A stretch of DNA of 64,000 nucleotides from Nitrospira sp. MA-1. Lineage in GTDB: Bacteria; Nitrospirota; Nitrospiria; Nitrospirales; UBA8639. How positions within the stretch are numbered: the first letter of the stretch is position 1; every line of letters begins with the position of its first letter. Below are positions 39,136 to 48,500 of this stretch, piece after piece. The DNA is taken from contig JAQJDB010000005.1 of assembly GCA_032139905.1 (NCBI GenBank), positions 169,001 through 233,000 on the forward strand. Direction: 5' to 3'. The notes below the pieces were generated by a model, which ran no database searches, was not told where the DNA came from, and saw nothing but the letters and a program-made list of their open reading frames with translations. Position numbers and translations under genes: made by a program.

Positions 39136-39167
39136 GCGGCGCCTCCTGGTTGTTCGTATGTCTGTTT

Positions 39168-39191
39168 AGACGGAAGCCCACAAAAATTTCC
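39168..39191 (-). promoter_or_regulatory. Candidate ECF-sigma promoter for the second receptor gene
   Basis: Read on the minus strand: GGAAATTTTTG, nine bases, then GTCT. GGAAAT and CGTC are the FecI-type -35 and -10 words as recalled. The same AAATTTTTG/GTCT pair is found upstream of the other receptor gene (21202-21225). It sits about 35-55 bp before the receptor start. Confidence 0.45.
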
Positions 39192-39229
39192 TCACTTCTT
39201 CTGCCAAAGATTGTGAGGAAAACGATTTT

Positions 39230-40225
39230 TTAAAAGAGGATGACGAACCGGTTGGCAAGATTGAACATGTGAGTTGGAAAGGTCTTGGCAAGGAGGGAGA
39301 GGCTCTTGGAGGGATCTTCCAGATTGTATGTACCTGTGACCTGCATGTCGCGGATGGGTTGATTCAAAAGCAGGATCGTGCCTGGATAATACCGGCGTAC
39401 CTCGTCAATTACCTGTTCCAGCGGGACTCCATTGACGATGAGCCGTCCATTTAACCAGGCCGATACCGTCGCGAGATCGACGGAAAAAGGACGACCTAAT
39501 CGACCGTGTTCAAATTGGACCCGGGATCCGGCGGATACGAGCGCGGGCAAATTTTGATCATGCAGACTACTGACTTCAACCGTCCCTTCAAGCACCGTCA
39601 CCAGTTCCTGATCCTGCTGAGTTCGAACCATAAATTCCGTTCCCACTGCGCGGGTAGCGGTTTGTTGACTTTCGACGACGAACGGACGATGTGAATCAGG
39701 TTGGACGTTGAACGAGGCTTCACCTTTCAGCAAACGGATTCGTCGAGCGCTTTGATCAAATGAGGTGGCAATGGCTGTTTGTGTATTGAGTATGACTGTG
39801 GATCCGTCCGGTAACGCAATCGTTCGTTGTTCCCCGATGGCTGTCTGGTAGTCTGCCTGAAGCCACGTCAGTGGATCATAGTGGACGATCGCCATTGTGA
39901 ATAGCATGGCACAGGCCGCAATCGCCCCCGCATGCTGCAGCCAACGGCGAGGAGTCGCGGATGGTTGAGGAAGGAAGGATGCTGGTTCCTGCGCGCGTTG
40001 AGTGGCGGCTGCGTGAAGATCCGGGTCCCCCCAGATGGCCGATACTTTCTGAAAAGCCTGTAAATGTATGGTGCTTTTGGCCTTCCAGGCTTCGAAAGCC
40101 TGTTGGTCTTCCGGGGAAACCCGACTGTTATGTAGTCGCACGACCCAGGCAATCGCTTCTTGTCTTAACGTGGTCTCGTCCTCATGGTAAGACGGGTTTT
40201 CGAACTGTTTGTCTGTTGGTGCCAT
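39230..40225 (-). CDS. FecR-family anti-sigma/regulator, second iron-signalling locus
   Basis: This 331-residue FecR has an N-terminal DUF4880 part (EAIAWVVRLHNSRVSPEDQQAF), a membrane helix near residue 95-112 (AGAIAACAMLFTMAIVHY), the FecR periplasmic domain (IGEQRTIALPDGSTVILNTQT, LLKGEASFNVQPDSHRPFVV, AVGTEFMV) and a receptor-contacting STN-like end (VRRYYPGTILLLNQ, VTGTYNL). It should restrain and license the sigma factor encoded 81 bp upstream, depending on the receptor encoded 94 bp downstream. It is a paralogue of the FecR at 20084. Confidence 0.92.
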   Translation of the reverse strand: MAPTDKQFENPSYHEDETTLRQEAIAWVVRLHNSRVSPEDQQAFEAWKAKSTIHLQAFQKVSAIWGDPDLHAAATQRAQEPASFLPQPSATPRRWLQHAGAIAACAMLFTMAIVHYDPLTWLQADYQTAIGEQRTIALPDGSTVILNTQTAIATSFDQSARRIRLLKGEASFNVQPDSHRPFVVESQQTATRAVGTEFMVRTQQDQELVTVLEGTVEVSSLHDQNLPALVSAGSRVQFEHGRLGRPFSVDLATVSAWLNGRLIVNGVPLEQVIDEVRRYYPGTILLLNQPIRDMQVTGTYNLEDPSKSLSLLAKTFPTHMFNLANRFVILF

Positions 40226-40306
40226 AGACTGCCCTCGATCCTCGATATGCCCGGCGTTGAAAGAAAGGGCTAGTATATCTAGTGACGAATTTGTGGGCCA
40301 ATCCCC

Positions 40307-40825
40307 TCACTCATCGGCATCAAGAGGATCAAACAGGGTACAGAACTGATCCAAGGCGCGCATGAGCAGCTTCTCCACCCCGCTATCCGAGATGCCCATG
40401 CGTGTGGCGATTTCACGGTAAGAATAGCCGTAGACACGATAGAGGAGAAACGCTTCCCGGGTTCGTGGAGGAAGTTTGTCGATTGCCCGAAGGGATAACT
40501 GAAACCGCTCCTTGCCGAGCAGGATGCGCTCCTGGCAGGGCGATCCGCAGGGCACCTCCATGGCGACATCCAGGGAATCGACTGCATGAAAGGGGCGTTT
40601 TTGTTTTCGGAGATAGTCGATTGCCAGATTAGTGGCAATTCTATGCAACAGGGCGCGGGGGTGCTCCACGGCTTGGGTGTTCACCAGACCCAAGAGTTTC
40701 GCATAGGTTTCTTGCATGAGATCCGCTGCGGTATCCCGAGAGTTGACCATGGTCACGAGACGACGGGTCAGTTCGTCCCGATATTGATGAAACAGATCTT
40801 CAATTTGTTCAGAGGTAAGAGTCAT
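40307..40825 (-). CDS. ECF sigma factor, FecI/PvdS-type, second locus
   Basis: This 172-residue ECF sigma factor has region 2 (LFHQYRDELTRRLVTMVNSRDTAADLMQETY, ALLHRIATNLAIDYLRKQ) and region 4 (KLPPRTREAFLLYRVYGYSYREIA, MGISDSGVEKLLMRALDQF). It heads a sigma-FecR-receptor set. A Fur-box match lies 23 bp upstream of the ATG (40848-40866), so it is probably made only in iron shortage. No good ribosome-binding site is visible. Besides its own receptor, it could drive the NRPS cluster, as PvdS does for pyoverdine (inference). Confidence 0.92.
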   Translation of the reverse strand: MTLTSEQIEDLFHQYRDELTRRLVTMVNSRDTAADLMQETYAKLLGLVNTQAVEHPRALLHRIATNLAIDYLRKQKRPFHAVDSLDVAMEVPCGSPCQERILLGKERFQLSLRAIDKLPPRTREAFLLYRVYGYSYREIATRMGISDSGVEKLLMRALDQFCTLFDPLDADE

Positions 40826-40847
40826 GATGCGGCCTAAAAAAAATCAT

Positions 40848-40866
40848 GATACCAATTCTCATTTTC
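40848..40866 (-). promoter_or_regulatory. Fur box upstream of the second FecI-type gene
   Basis: On the minus strand GAAAATGAGAATTGGTATC matches 14 of 19 positions of the classical Fur consensus by eye. It lies 23 bp from the sigma-factor start codon, where repressor binding would block transcription or initiation. Confidence 0.6.
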
Positions 40867-41052
40867 ACTGACAACAATCTTTTTTCGGTTGTTCCTGCCC
40901 ATACTTGGTGGGTTTACCTGAGTATTACTGTCTGCACACCCGAGGTGTACATGCATCCTGAGCATTTGTGGTGAGGGATCACTCGACTGATTCGTCTTAA
41001 TGATCAAGGGAATTTCCTCAGGCCACTGTGTACTTTTTCAGGAGTGTTGATA

Positions 41053-41412
41053 ATGGTGAATGCGAAAACTGCCCTTGATGCCTACCAGGTTGACTTCGAA
41101 GAATGTGTTTCTCTTCCCCCGATTCCCAAATGGCATGCTTGTCTAACACGGCACCGGTTGAAACCCAGCAAACAGCGGGATGTAATTCTTGCCGCATTTG
41201 CGAGGCAAAAACACGTCACGGCTCCAGCTTTATATGGGGTACTTTTCGAAGAAGGACACAGAATTTCCTTGGGGACTGTGTATCGGACCTTGAACCTATT
41301 GTGTAAATTGGGATTTGCCAAGACTCGACGCTTCTATTCCCAAACTCTCTATGAACATGTTTTGAATCAGACTCAGCAACAGAACAATCGAATCTCTTGC
41401 CGGCTGGTTTGA
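41053..41412 (+). CDS. Fur-family protein lacking the C-terminal metal-binding domain (truncated or atypical)
   Basis: This 119-residue protein carries an N-terminal extension of about 30 residues and a complete Fur winged-helix domain: LTRHRLKPSKQRDVILAAFA, KHVTAPALYGVLFEEGHRIS and LGTVYRTLNLLCKLGFAKTR, then FYSQTLYEHV. The family recognition helix SLGTVYRTL is intact. It stops where the histidine-rich hinge and the zinc/iron-binding dimerisation domain (HHDHLIC..CG) should begin, and I find that domain in no other frame downstream. It is either a decayed Fur gene or a DNA-binding-only form. GGAG is 8 bases before the ATG. It diverges from the second sigma operon. Confidence 0.75.
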   Translation: MVNAKTALDAYQVDFEECVSLPPIPKWHACLTRHRLKPSKQRDVILAAFARQKHVTAPALYGVLFEEGHRISLGTVYRTLNLLCKLGFAKTRRFYSQTLYEHVLNQTQQQNNRISCRLV

Positions 41413-42056
41413 CCGAGACCCGGATCACGGTTCTTGAAGTATCTGGTATTTTCCACGTGAATACCGGAGAAAAATATTGAGGTGATCTATGTTACTTGCC
41501 TGAAAGCAGACGGGTGAAATGGATTAGAAACCGTACGAAAATTCCGCTGGAAATTAATCGGTAGGTTGTACAAAAAGATCAGGCAAATTGTCAGGCTGAA
41601 TGAAACCCATGACAAGGCATCCCGGTCACCATTACCCAACAAAAGCTCAATGGGGTTAGGACACGATAGCCGGAGAGCGATGTGCCAGATCACTTAGGTG
41701 TGAGGAAAGGTTTTAACCTATACCTTTCACTACTTGGTCTTTCCATCGGGTCAGCCTTTTTTGGCAAGGTGTTAAGAAAGGATTGATTGACCCGCACCCG
41801 TAGGCACGTGAATACGCGATTTCTATAACGCAACAACTGGTCCAATCAAAGGGACGATTCGGGTAGATGGGTGAAGCGGAGGAGGAGGTGTGTAGAATGG
41901 CATTTTCTTGATATACAAATCCCAGGGCTACCTTTATGACTCACAGTGAAAGAACCTCCACCATAACCGCATTTCCATTCTACGAAACCTTTCGAGATGG
42001 TCTATGTATGAAACCTAATCTGGGTTTCCCTTCAGGACTTTTGGTTAATTTTTTAA
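41413..42056. other. Intergenic region between the truncated Fur gene and the PepSY gene
   Basis: About 640 bases have no supported gene. A 28-base segment (41500-41527) is similar (23 of 28) to 44686-44713 in another empty stretch, suggesting decayed duplicated DNA. No Fur C-terminal domain remnants are seen. Confidence 0.4.
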
Positions 42057-43337
42057 TTATCCTGCTGGAATAGGTGCATGCCCTTCGCTTTCCTTGTGTG
42101 CCTTTTGGATTTGTACAGCCCGTTTCCGCCACCAGATAATCACTCCGGTTATGGAGAGGATTGCTGTCCCTAACCCCATGATTGATACCAGGATACGACC
42201 GGGCAGACCCAGGATGCGCCCGGAATGCAGAGGAAACTGGGCTTGCACGAAGATGTCCGCTGCGGTACCTTTCCACGGCTGCCGATCCCCCAGATACCGC
42301 CCGTCACCGGCATCGAAATAGAGCACGGGGGGGCCAACGCCCGCAGCCCCGTGATCGTCGCCAGGATGATAGAAACCGACTCCATAGACACCGAAATGTT
42401 CCGCATAGAACACCTCGCCGACCGGCTCAGGCCAGTTCCGTTTCGACGCAATCTCAACCGCATGTTCAATAATTGGGGCAAAGCCCATTTTGGGTGAAAT
42501 AGGCTCGTGCAAGTCGGTTTCTGTTCGCAAGTCGAAGGGACTTGGGGTGACCTCAGTCATGACGGACATGACCGGATAGAAGACTTCACGATAGAGGTTG
42601 AGAGAGAACGCCGTGAACGCAAGCATAAACAGAAGACCCCATGCCCAGAGCCCAAAAGCACGGTGGATATCAAAATTGATGCGCTTGATCGTTCCCGAAG
42701 TCTTGATCTTCCATGCCGGCGCCCAGCGAGTTCGCCAGCTCTGTACCGTTGGTCGATCAGATACGGTTGAGGAACCTGAGGTCAATGCGCGCCGCGGCAG
42801 TGTCAGGTAGAAGCCGACAAAGCAGTCCGCCGTCCAGAGAATGGCGATCCCTCCCAATAGCCACTCCCCCCAATGGTCAATGCCCCACATCTCTGGTATG
42901 TGAAGCGAAAAGTGCAGCTTGTAGAGGAAGGAGACTAAGTTTTCCTGTGTCACAGGCCAGACCGCGCCCCATTCCCGACGGCCTAACTCATTTCCTGTTA
43001 CGGGATCGATAAAAACTTGATTATAGCCGAGTTCATACAATCTATCCGTGGCAGGATTCACGCGAGGGCCGACACCGAAAGCAAGTGCCTCGCCCGCTTC
43101 TGGGGCAAGCGGCACAAAGGTCACTTTTGCCCGTGGGTCACGGGTTTCGATCGCTTGGGCCAGATCAAGTGAAGAGAGATATGTCCCGCGGCTGTCCACA
43201 TGGGTCAGGTGGGGGTTTAGCAGGTCGTCAAGTTCGTGATCCCAAGAGATCACCGCCCCTGTCAATCCGGATATAATTAAAAATCCGGCGATTACCAGTC
43301 CCACCCATCGGTGAAGGAGAATAAAGAGGTAATGCAT
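42057..43337 (-). CDS. PepSY-associated membrane protein (siderophore-iron reductase-like), second copy
   Basis: This 426-residue inner-membrane protein begins with the family mark HRWVGLVIAGFLIISGLTGAV (residues 9-29). It continues with a periplasmic PepSY part (VFIDPVTGNELGRREWGAVWP), LHFSLHIPEMWGIDHWGEWLLG with helix histidines, INFDIHRAFGLWAWGLLFMLAF, and FPLHSGRILGLPGRILVSIMG near the end with IIWWRKR. This is the compact PepSY_TM form, as in FoxB-type reductases that strip iron from siderophores. GGGAAGGAAATA precedes the ATG. It stands between the second FecI locus and the biosynthetic cluster. No Fur box could be made out. Confidence 0.88.
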   Translation of the reverse strand: MHYLFILLHRWVGLVIAGFLIISGLTGAVISWDHELDDLLNPHLTHVDSRGTYLSSLDLAQAIETRDPRAKVTFVPLAPEAGEALAFGVGPRVNPATDRLYELGYNQVFIDPVTGNELGRREWGAVWPVTQENLVSFLYKLHFSLHIPEMWGIDHWGEWLLGGIAILWTADCFVGFYLTLPRRALTSGSSTVSDRPTVQSWRTRWAPAWKIKTSGTIKRINFDIHRAFGLWAWGLLFMLAFTAFSLNLYREVFYPVMSVMTEVTPSPFDLRTETDLHEPISPKMGFAPIIEHAVEIASKRNWPEPVGEVFYAEHFGVYGVGFYHPGDDHGAAGVGPPVLYFDAGDGRYLGDRQPWKGTAADIFVQAQFPLHSGRILGLPGRILVSIMGLGTAILSITGVIIWWRKRAVQIQKAHKESEGHAPIPAG

Positions 43338-45016
43338 TATTTCCTTCCCAGTAAAAAATCAGACTTCCTGCACACCCCGATGAGCGGGGTCATAATAAAT
43401 CGTTATAAAACAGTAAAAAAAGAGTGCTTCATAAAGAGTTAGACGAATGATATAAAAAAAACCTGACTTCCCACCTCAGCAGAAATATTCAATCCATCTT
43501 CAAACAGAATTCAGCTTTTTTAAATCGGGGAAGGACAGCCGGTGCAATCAGAAAATTAAACAATTCTATCCAAGGTCAAGGGAGAGGATGAATACCTCCA
43601 CGGATGCCAAGGTTGGTCATTCGGATACATAAAATTGAAGAAACCCTACTCGAATTCTGGCAAATATAGGGCATAGATTTTTCGGTAGTCGATGGAGCGG
43701 ATATATGATGGCTCGCTTGCCTGCCGGCAGTTGGGCGCCTCAACCGCGCGGTTCCGGTTTGGGAAATCGAGGGTGGAGCAGGATCCTATCACGTCACCCA
43801 GAGAAAGGCTTCACGCCGTGCCTTCCGATGTCAGCGTCTCATACGCAGAAGGCTCTTTGCATAATCGGGAATTTTCGATTCCAATAGACTGTGCAATCCG
43901 GAACCTTCCATTTCCGTTTTTCATAAAAATATTGCCGGTCGTGGCAGCAGAGAAATACCGTCCGAATTCCAAGCGCCTTAGCCCAACCGAGTAACCCCTA
44001 AGAGCGCCTTGTTTGGACTTGAGCTCAGGTCGAATCTCATGCCCATATCATTCAAGGCGAATTGCGCGATATCTACAACAGAGTTGCAACCAAAAGAGAT
44101 GAATGCAATCGGAAGCCCTTGAGGGTCCCACAGAACTTTCAGAGTCTCTTCGGACCGCGTCCGAGAGCAATTGTGTTGGCTTCTGTCCCCACTCTTCCAT
44201 CAGTTCTTAGGAACCAGAGGGAATGTGCGTCGACTATTCAATTAATGGAAATTTTCTCATCGTTGTCCTTTGGAAAAGCCAGAAGATCTAAATGCCAGAT
44301 ACATTAATTATGGGTGTGGTCTTACCAGGGCGTTTATCAAGCATGACGGGTTCATTTCCATGAAACCTGCCCGAGTGATCACCATGAAATTTTTTGAAGT
44401 AAGGCAGGCTAGGGTACATTTGGCCGCACACGAAGGTGAGAAAAAAGGGTCAAACCTATAGAGGAATTCAAAGAGAGTGCTGCAACGAGACGGTGGACTA
44501 TTTACAAAAAACATCGGAGTCCAAATGCTATTTTCCCCTGTTCAATCACCCAACCCCACATCCCCTGACGCATGGCTCGATCTATGGTTATCTCAGTTCA
44601 ATGTGGCGGTACCTGCCCATACAGATTCTGAGCGGATCCTATCGACAAAAAACAAATGAGCAAAAGCCAAACGTGATCGCCTTTTCTGAAGGCGGACAGA
44701 TGATATGGATTAGCTTTTCAGGACATTGAGGTGTCGGGGCGAGGATCCCTTTATCCCCTACTTCGATAGTGGTTTGATTCCAAGTGTCAGGAGTCGGTTT
44801 GTTTCTGGACCCTTAATGCTTGATCGTTGATGAACAAACAATCCTGCTGTAGTTGAATTTCTTGAGAGGCTGGATGCGGAAAAGATGTGAAGGTAACCCC
44901 CGATTATTTGGCCGAAGTTCTGTGTAGACTGAGAGATAGTCCTTGCCGTGTAGAACTTCTTGCGTGAAAAGCGGGCGGAAAAATTTTTCATGGTACGTGC
45001 AACCGTCAGGCAGTAC
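43338..45016. other. 1.7-kb gene-poor region before the biosynthetic cluster
   Basis: Only short ORFs without family features are present (for example 43692-43994, 44062-44307, 44436-44729). The base composition is more AT-rich than in the cluster. A segment at 44686-44713 repeats one at 41500-41527. It looks like decayed or transferred DNA, with no recognisable gene. Confidence 0.45.
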
Positions 45017-45063
45017 TTGACAGGTAGGGATCGATAAATGTATTGATATTGATAATTAATATC
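45017..45063 (+). promoter_or_regulatory. Promoter with a strong Fur box upstream of the NRPS gene
   Basis: A perfect -35 (TTGACA, 45017-45022) is followed by a -10 area (TGTATTGAT) that runs into GATATTGATAATTAATATC (45045-45063). That sequence matches 16 of 19 positions of the Fur consensus by eye, the best in the window. Fur should repress this promoter when iron is plentiful. A terminator at 45126-45161 lies between it and the NRPS gene. Confidence 0.72.
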
Positions 45064-45162
45064 GGTATCGTTTTTTGTGCATTCAATCACATACGGCAAG
45101 AGGCCAAAGTGCTGCAAGTCCAGAGCCCACGCTCGCCGCCCGGCGACTGTGGGTTTTTTTTA
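45050..45162 (+). ncRNA. Candidate Fur-repressed small RNA (locus 2)
   Basis: Transcription from the Fur-box promoter would yield an RNA of about 100 nt ending at the terminator 45126-45161, some 400 bp before the NRPS start. No ribosome-binding site plus ORF is seen in it. The arrangement copies that at 18895-19098. The 5' end is estimated. An attenuated leader is the alternative. Confidence 0.42.
45126..45161 (+). terminator. Intrinsic terminator between Fur box and NRPS gene
   Basis: CCCAC (45126-45130) pairs with GTGGG (45149-45153), with an inner CGCCG/CGGCG stem separated by a small internal loop. An eight-T tract follows. Confidence 0.72.
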
Positions 45163-45303
45163 TGGTTACGAGGAGCGCCGGCGAGACAAAATTGGCGGGC
45201 CACTCTCAAATGCTGTTTTGCATGAATTCCCGTTTCATGGGCAATTTAAACATGGAGTATTCACATCATTGTTCCAGTTGAATGTGCCTTAATTTTTTAC
45301 CTA

Positions 45304-45427
45304 AACGATTTATTTAAAGGAACAAAATTGCAGGAGTACGGGTAATCGTGTCGTATACGTCTTAGCTCTATCGGCCAGATAGCGTGGGGCAGAGTTTGGG
45401 TTTTGAGTAAAAAGAAAAAAATGAATT
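45304..45427 (+). repeat. Tandem 124-bp repeat, copy 1, upstream of the NRPS gene
   Basis: Copy 1 of a direct repeat with period 124 bp. The core 45336-45367 is identical in 31 of 32 bases to 45460-45491 and contains GGTAATCGTGTCGTAT then CGTCTTAGCT. The flanks are more diverged. The conserved GGTAAT and CGTCTTAG words resemble ECF-sigma promoter elements. Confidence 0.8.
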
Positions 45428-45548
45428 TTTAATTTATTCATCGGGACAAGATGGCAAGCGTACGGGTAATCGTGTCGTATCCGTCTTAGCTTTATTGGTC
45501 AGGCAGCGCGGAGCAGGGATTAACCTTTGAGTAGAAAGAAAGTGAATT
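45428..45548 (+). repeat. Tandem 124-bp repeat, copy 2, ending 8 bp before the NRPS start codon
   Basis: Second copy of the repeat at 45304-45427. Its end (GAGTAGAAAGAAAGTGAATT) supplies the bases just upstream of the NRPS ATG, so transcription and translation start signals probably lie in this copy. Confidence 0.8.
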
Positions 45549-45555
45549 CCCCTTC

Positions 45556-48500
45556 ATGAATGTTGAGCACGAGACAATCGTCGATCTTTTACGAATGTGG
45601 GCGAGCCGGATCCCGCAGCAACAAGCCTATATTTTTTTAGTGGACGGTGAAACGGACGCCGTCCACGTGACTTATGAGGAGCTTGACCGGCGAGCGCAGG
45701 CTATTGCTACACGATTGAAAAGTTTAGGTGTCACCGGTGAACGCGCGCTTTTACTGTATCCACCGGGACTTGATTTTATCATCGCCTTCTTCGCCTGCTT
45801 ATATGCAGGTGTGATTGCGGTACCGGCCTATCCTCCGCAACGTAAGCGTACGTTGCCACGCCTGCAAGCTATCCTGACAGATGCACAACCTAAATTAGCG
45901 CTAACAACGACACAAGTTCACGCAAGTGTCGAGCGATTCTGCAATCAGGATTCCGGGTTGGATAATTTAAAGAATCTGCAATGGTTGAGCACTGATGTGC
46001 TCACACCGGACACCGAAACAGTTTGGTGCATGCCTGACATTAACGGTCGGACACTCGCATTTCTTCAATACACATCAGGGTCGACAGGCTTACCGAAGGG
46101 CGTCATGGTCAGTCACGGTAATCTGTTGGACAACGAGCGGGTAATCAAGCAGGCATTTGGACATACGGAGCAAACGGTCGTGCTCGGATGGCTCCCCCTC
46201 TATCACGATATGGGATTGATCGGGAACGTGTTGCAACCTCTGTATCTCGGTGCGCCGTGCGTGCTCATGTCTCCTCTTCACTTTCTGCAGAAGCCGTTAC
46301 GGTGGCTGTCCGCGATTTCGCGATATCGTGCGACGACCAGCGGGGGGCCGAATTTTGCTTATGACCTGTGCGTGCGCCAAACGACTCCGGAGCAGCGCGC
46401 GTCGTTGGATCTCAGTTGTTGGACGGTCGCGTTTAATGGGGCTGAACCGATTCACCCTAGCACGCTGGATCGATTCACGGACGCCTTCAGTGGGTCGGGG
46501 TTCCGTCGGGAGGCGCTGTATCCGTGTTACGGGTTGGCAGAGGCGACCTTGTTTGTTTCCGGGGGTGAGAGGACAAAGCCTCCGGTACTTCGAAGGATTA
46601 ACAAAAACGAATTGCAGGAGCACCGCATCCTTGATCGGACGGAATCCGATGCCGAGATGCAACAATTGGTGGGGTGTGGATATTCACGTTTCGAACAAGA
46701 GATTCGCATTGTAGACCCCGAGTCGTTACGAATTTGTCTGGTTGGCCGCGTCGGAGAAGTGTGGGTGAAAGGGCCTAGCATCGCAAGGGGTTATTGGAAT
46801 CGACCGGAAGACACGTCACGGACATTCGGAGGTTATACCTCGGATACCAGCGAAGGACCGTTCCTTCGAACAGGTGATCTTGGGTTTGTGAAGGAAGGTG
46901 AACTGTTCATCACGGGGCGGTTGAAAGATCTCATCATAATCCGTGGTCGCAACTATTATCCCCACGATGTCGAACTGACGGCACAACAGAGTCATGAGAG
47001 CCTTCGACCGGAAGGCGGCGCGGCGTTCTCGATTACGCTCCAAGAAGAAGAGTCCCTGGTGGTCGTCCATGAAGTGGACTCCCGTCCTGCCTCATTCAAT
47101 GCCCAGATGGTGATAGCCGCAATTCGTCAGGCCATCACCGAACATCATGAAGTACAAGTTGCGGCAGTGGTGCTCATCAAGGCAGGGACACTCCCCAAAA
47201 CGTCCAGTGGAAAAGTTCAGCGAAACCTGTGTCGTCTGAAGTTTCTCGCTCAGGGATTCAATGTGATCGGGCAGTCCGCCCTGCCGACATCTCCTTTTGA
47301 AACCGAATACGAACGGGGAGAGCAAGCAGACCGGGGGCAAGGGAATGAGCTAGAAGCAACCGTCATCGGGATTTGGTCGAAGGTGTTGCAGCAGCCGAGA
47401 ATTCACCTCCAGGACAATTTTTTTGCCATGGGGGGGGATTCATTGCGCGGAATGCAGATGTTGGCTCGTCTACAGGAAATCTGTCGAGTCGATGTGCCGT
47501 TGGATGCGCTTTTCGATTATCCGACCGCGGCGGAATTTGCCGCCCACATCGGGACCCTCACGCCCTCTGTCGAATCGACTTCGGGGACGTCCATTCACCA
47601 TACGTCACGAGAGGGAGCGTCGCCCCTGTCGTTTGCTCAGGAACGGTTCTGGTTTCTTGAGCAGTTATCACCCGGTACTCCGTTTAACAATATTCCCATC
47701 GCACTGCGGCTGAAGGGTTCGCTCGATATCGAGGTCCTCCGTCGATCGCTCGACGAAATTGTTTCTCGTCATGAGATTCTCCGTGCCACCTTCGTTCTAC
47801 GCAATGGCCAACCGGCTCAGATCATTGCACCTCGTCTTGAGCTTCCATTGTTGATAGAGGACTTGCAGCGGGTTTCCGAGTCGAGTCGTGAAGAGCAGCT
47901 TCAAAGCCTGCTCGGAGATGAGGCTCGTCGACCTTTTGATTTGATTAAGGATCCACTTCTTCGCTTTCGATTATTCCGGGTTAGCGAAGCCGACCATGTT
48001 CTTTCGCTGACTATTCATCATATTGTCGCGGACGGTTGGTCGATGGGTATTTTCAGCCGTGAACTGGCAGCGTTGTACCAGGCATTTCTGCAGGGGGGGG
48101 GCTCCCCGTTGCCGGCTCTTCCGGTCCAGTATCTCCATACGGTCATTCAGCAGAGAGAAAGTGTTCGAGAACAAATATTTCAACGGCAGGTGACCTATTG
48201 GCAACAGCGCCTGGACCATGCTCCCCACACCCTGAATCTGCCGTTTGATTTTCCCCGACCGGAAGTACAGGGGTATCGAGGGGCACGCTATGAGTGGACA
48301 TTGGATGGGTCACTTGTCCAGCAGTTGCAGGCGGTTGGGTATCGATATCGGACCACGTTGTTCATGACGTTGCTGGCGACCTTTAATATTCTCTTGTCGC
48401 GCTATAGCGGTCAATCAGATCTCTGTGTCGGAACGCCGGTTGCTAACCGTAACCGGATTGAGTGCGAATCCCTGATTGGTTGTTTCGTCAATTCGGTCGC

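Noticed and set aside
43385-43430. AT-rich palindromic bases before the compact PepSY gene as a Fur box
   Set aside because: The best alignment gives about 9 of 19 consensus positions, no better than chance in AT-rich DNA.
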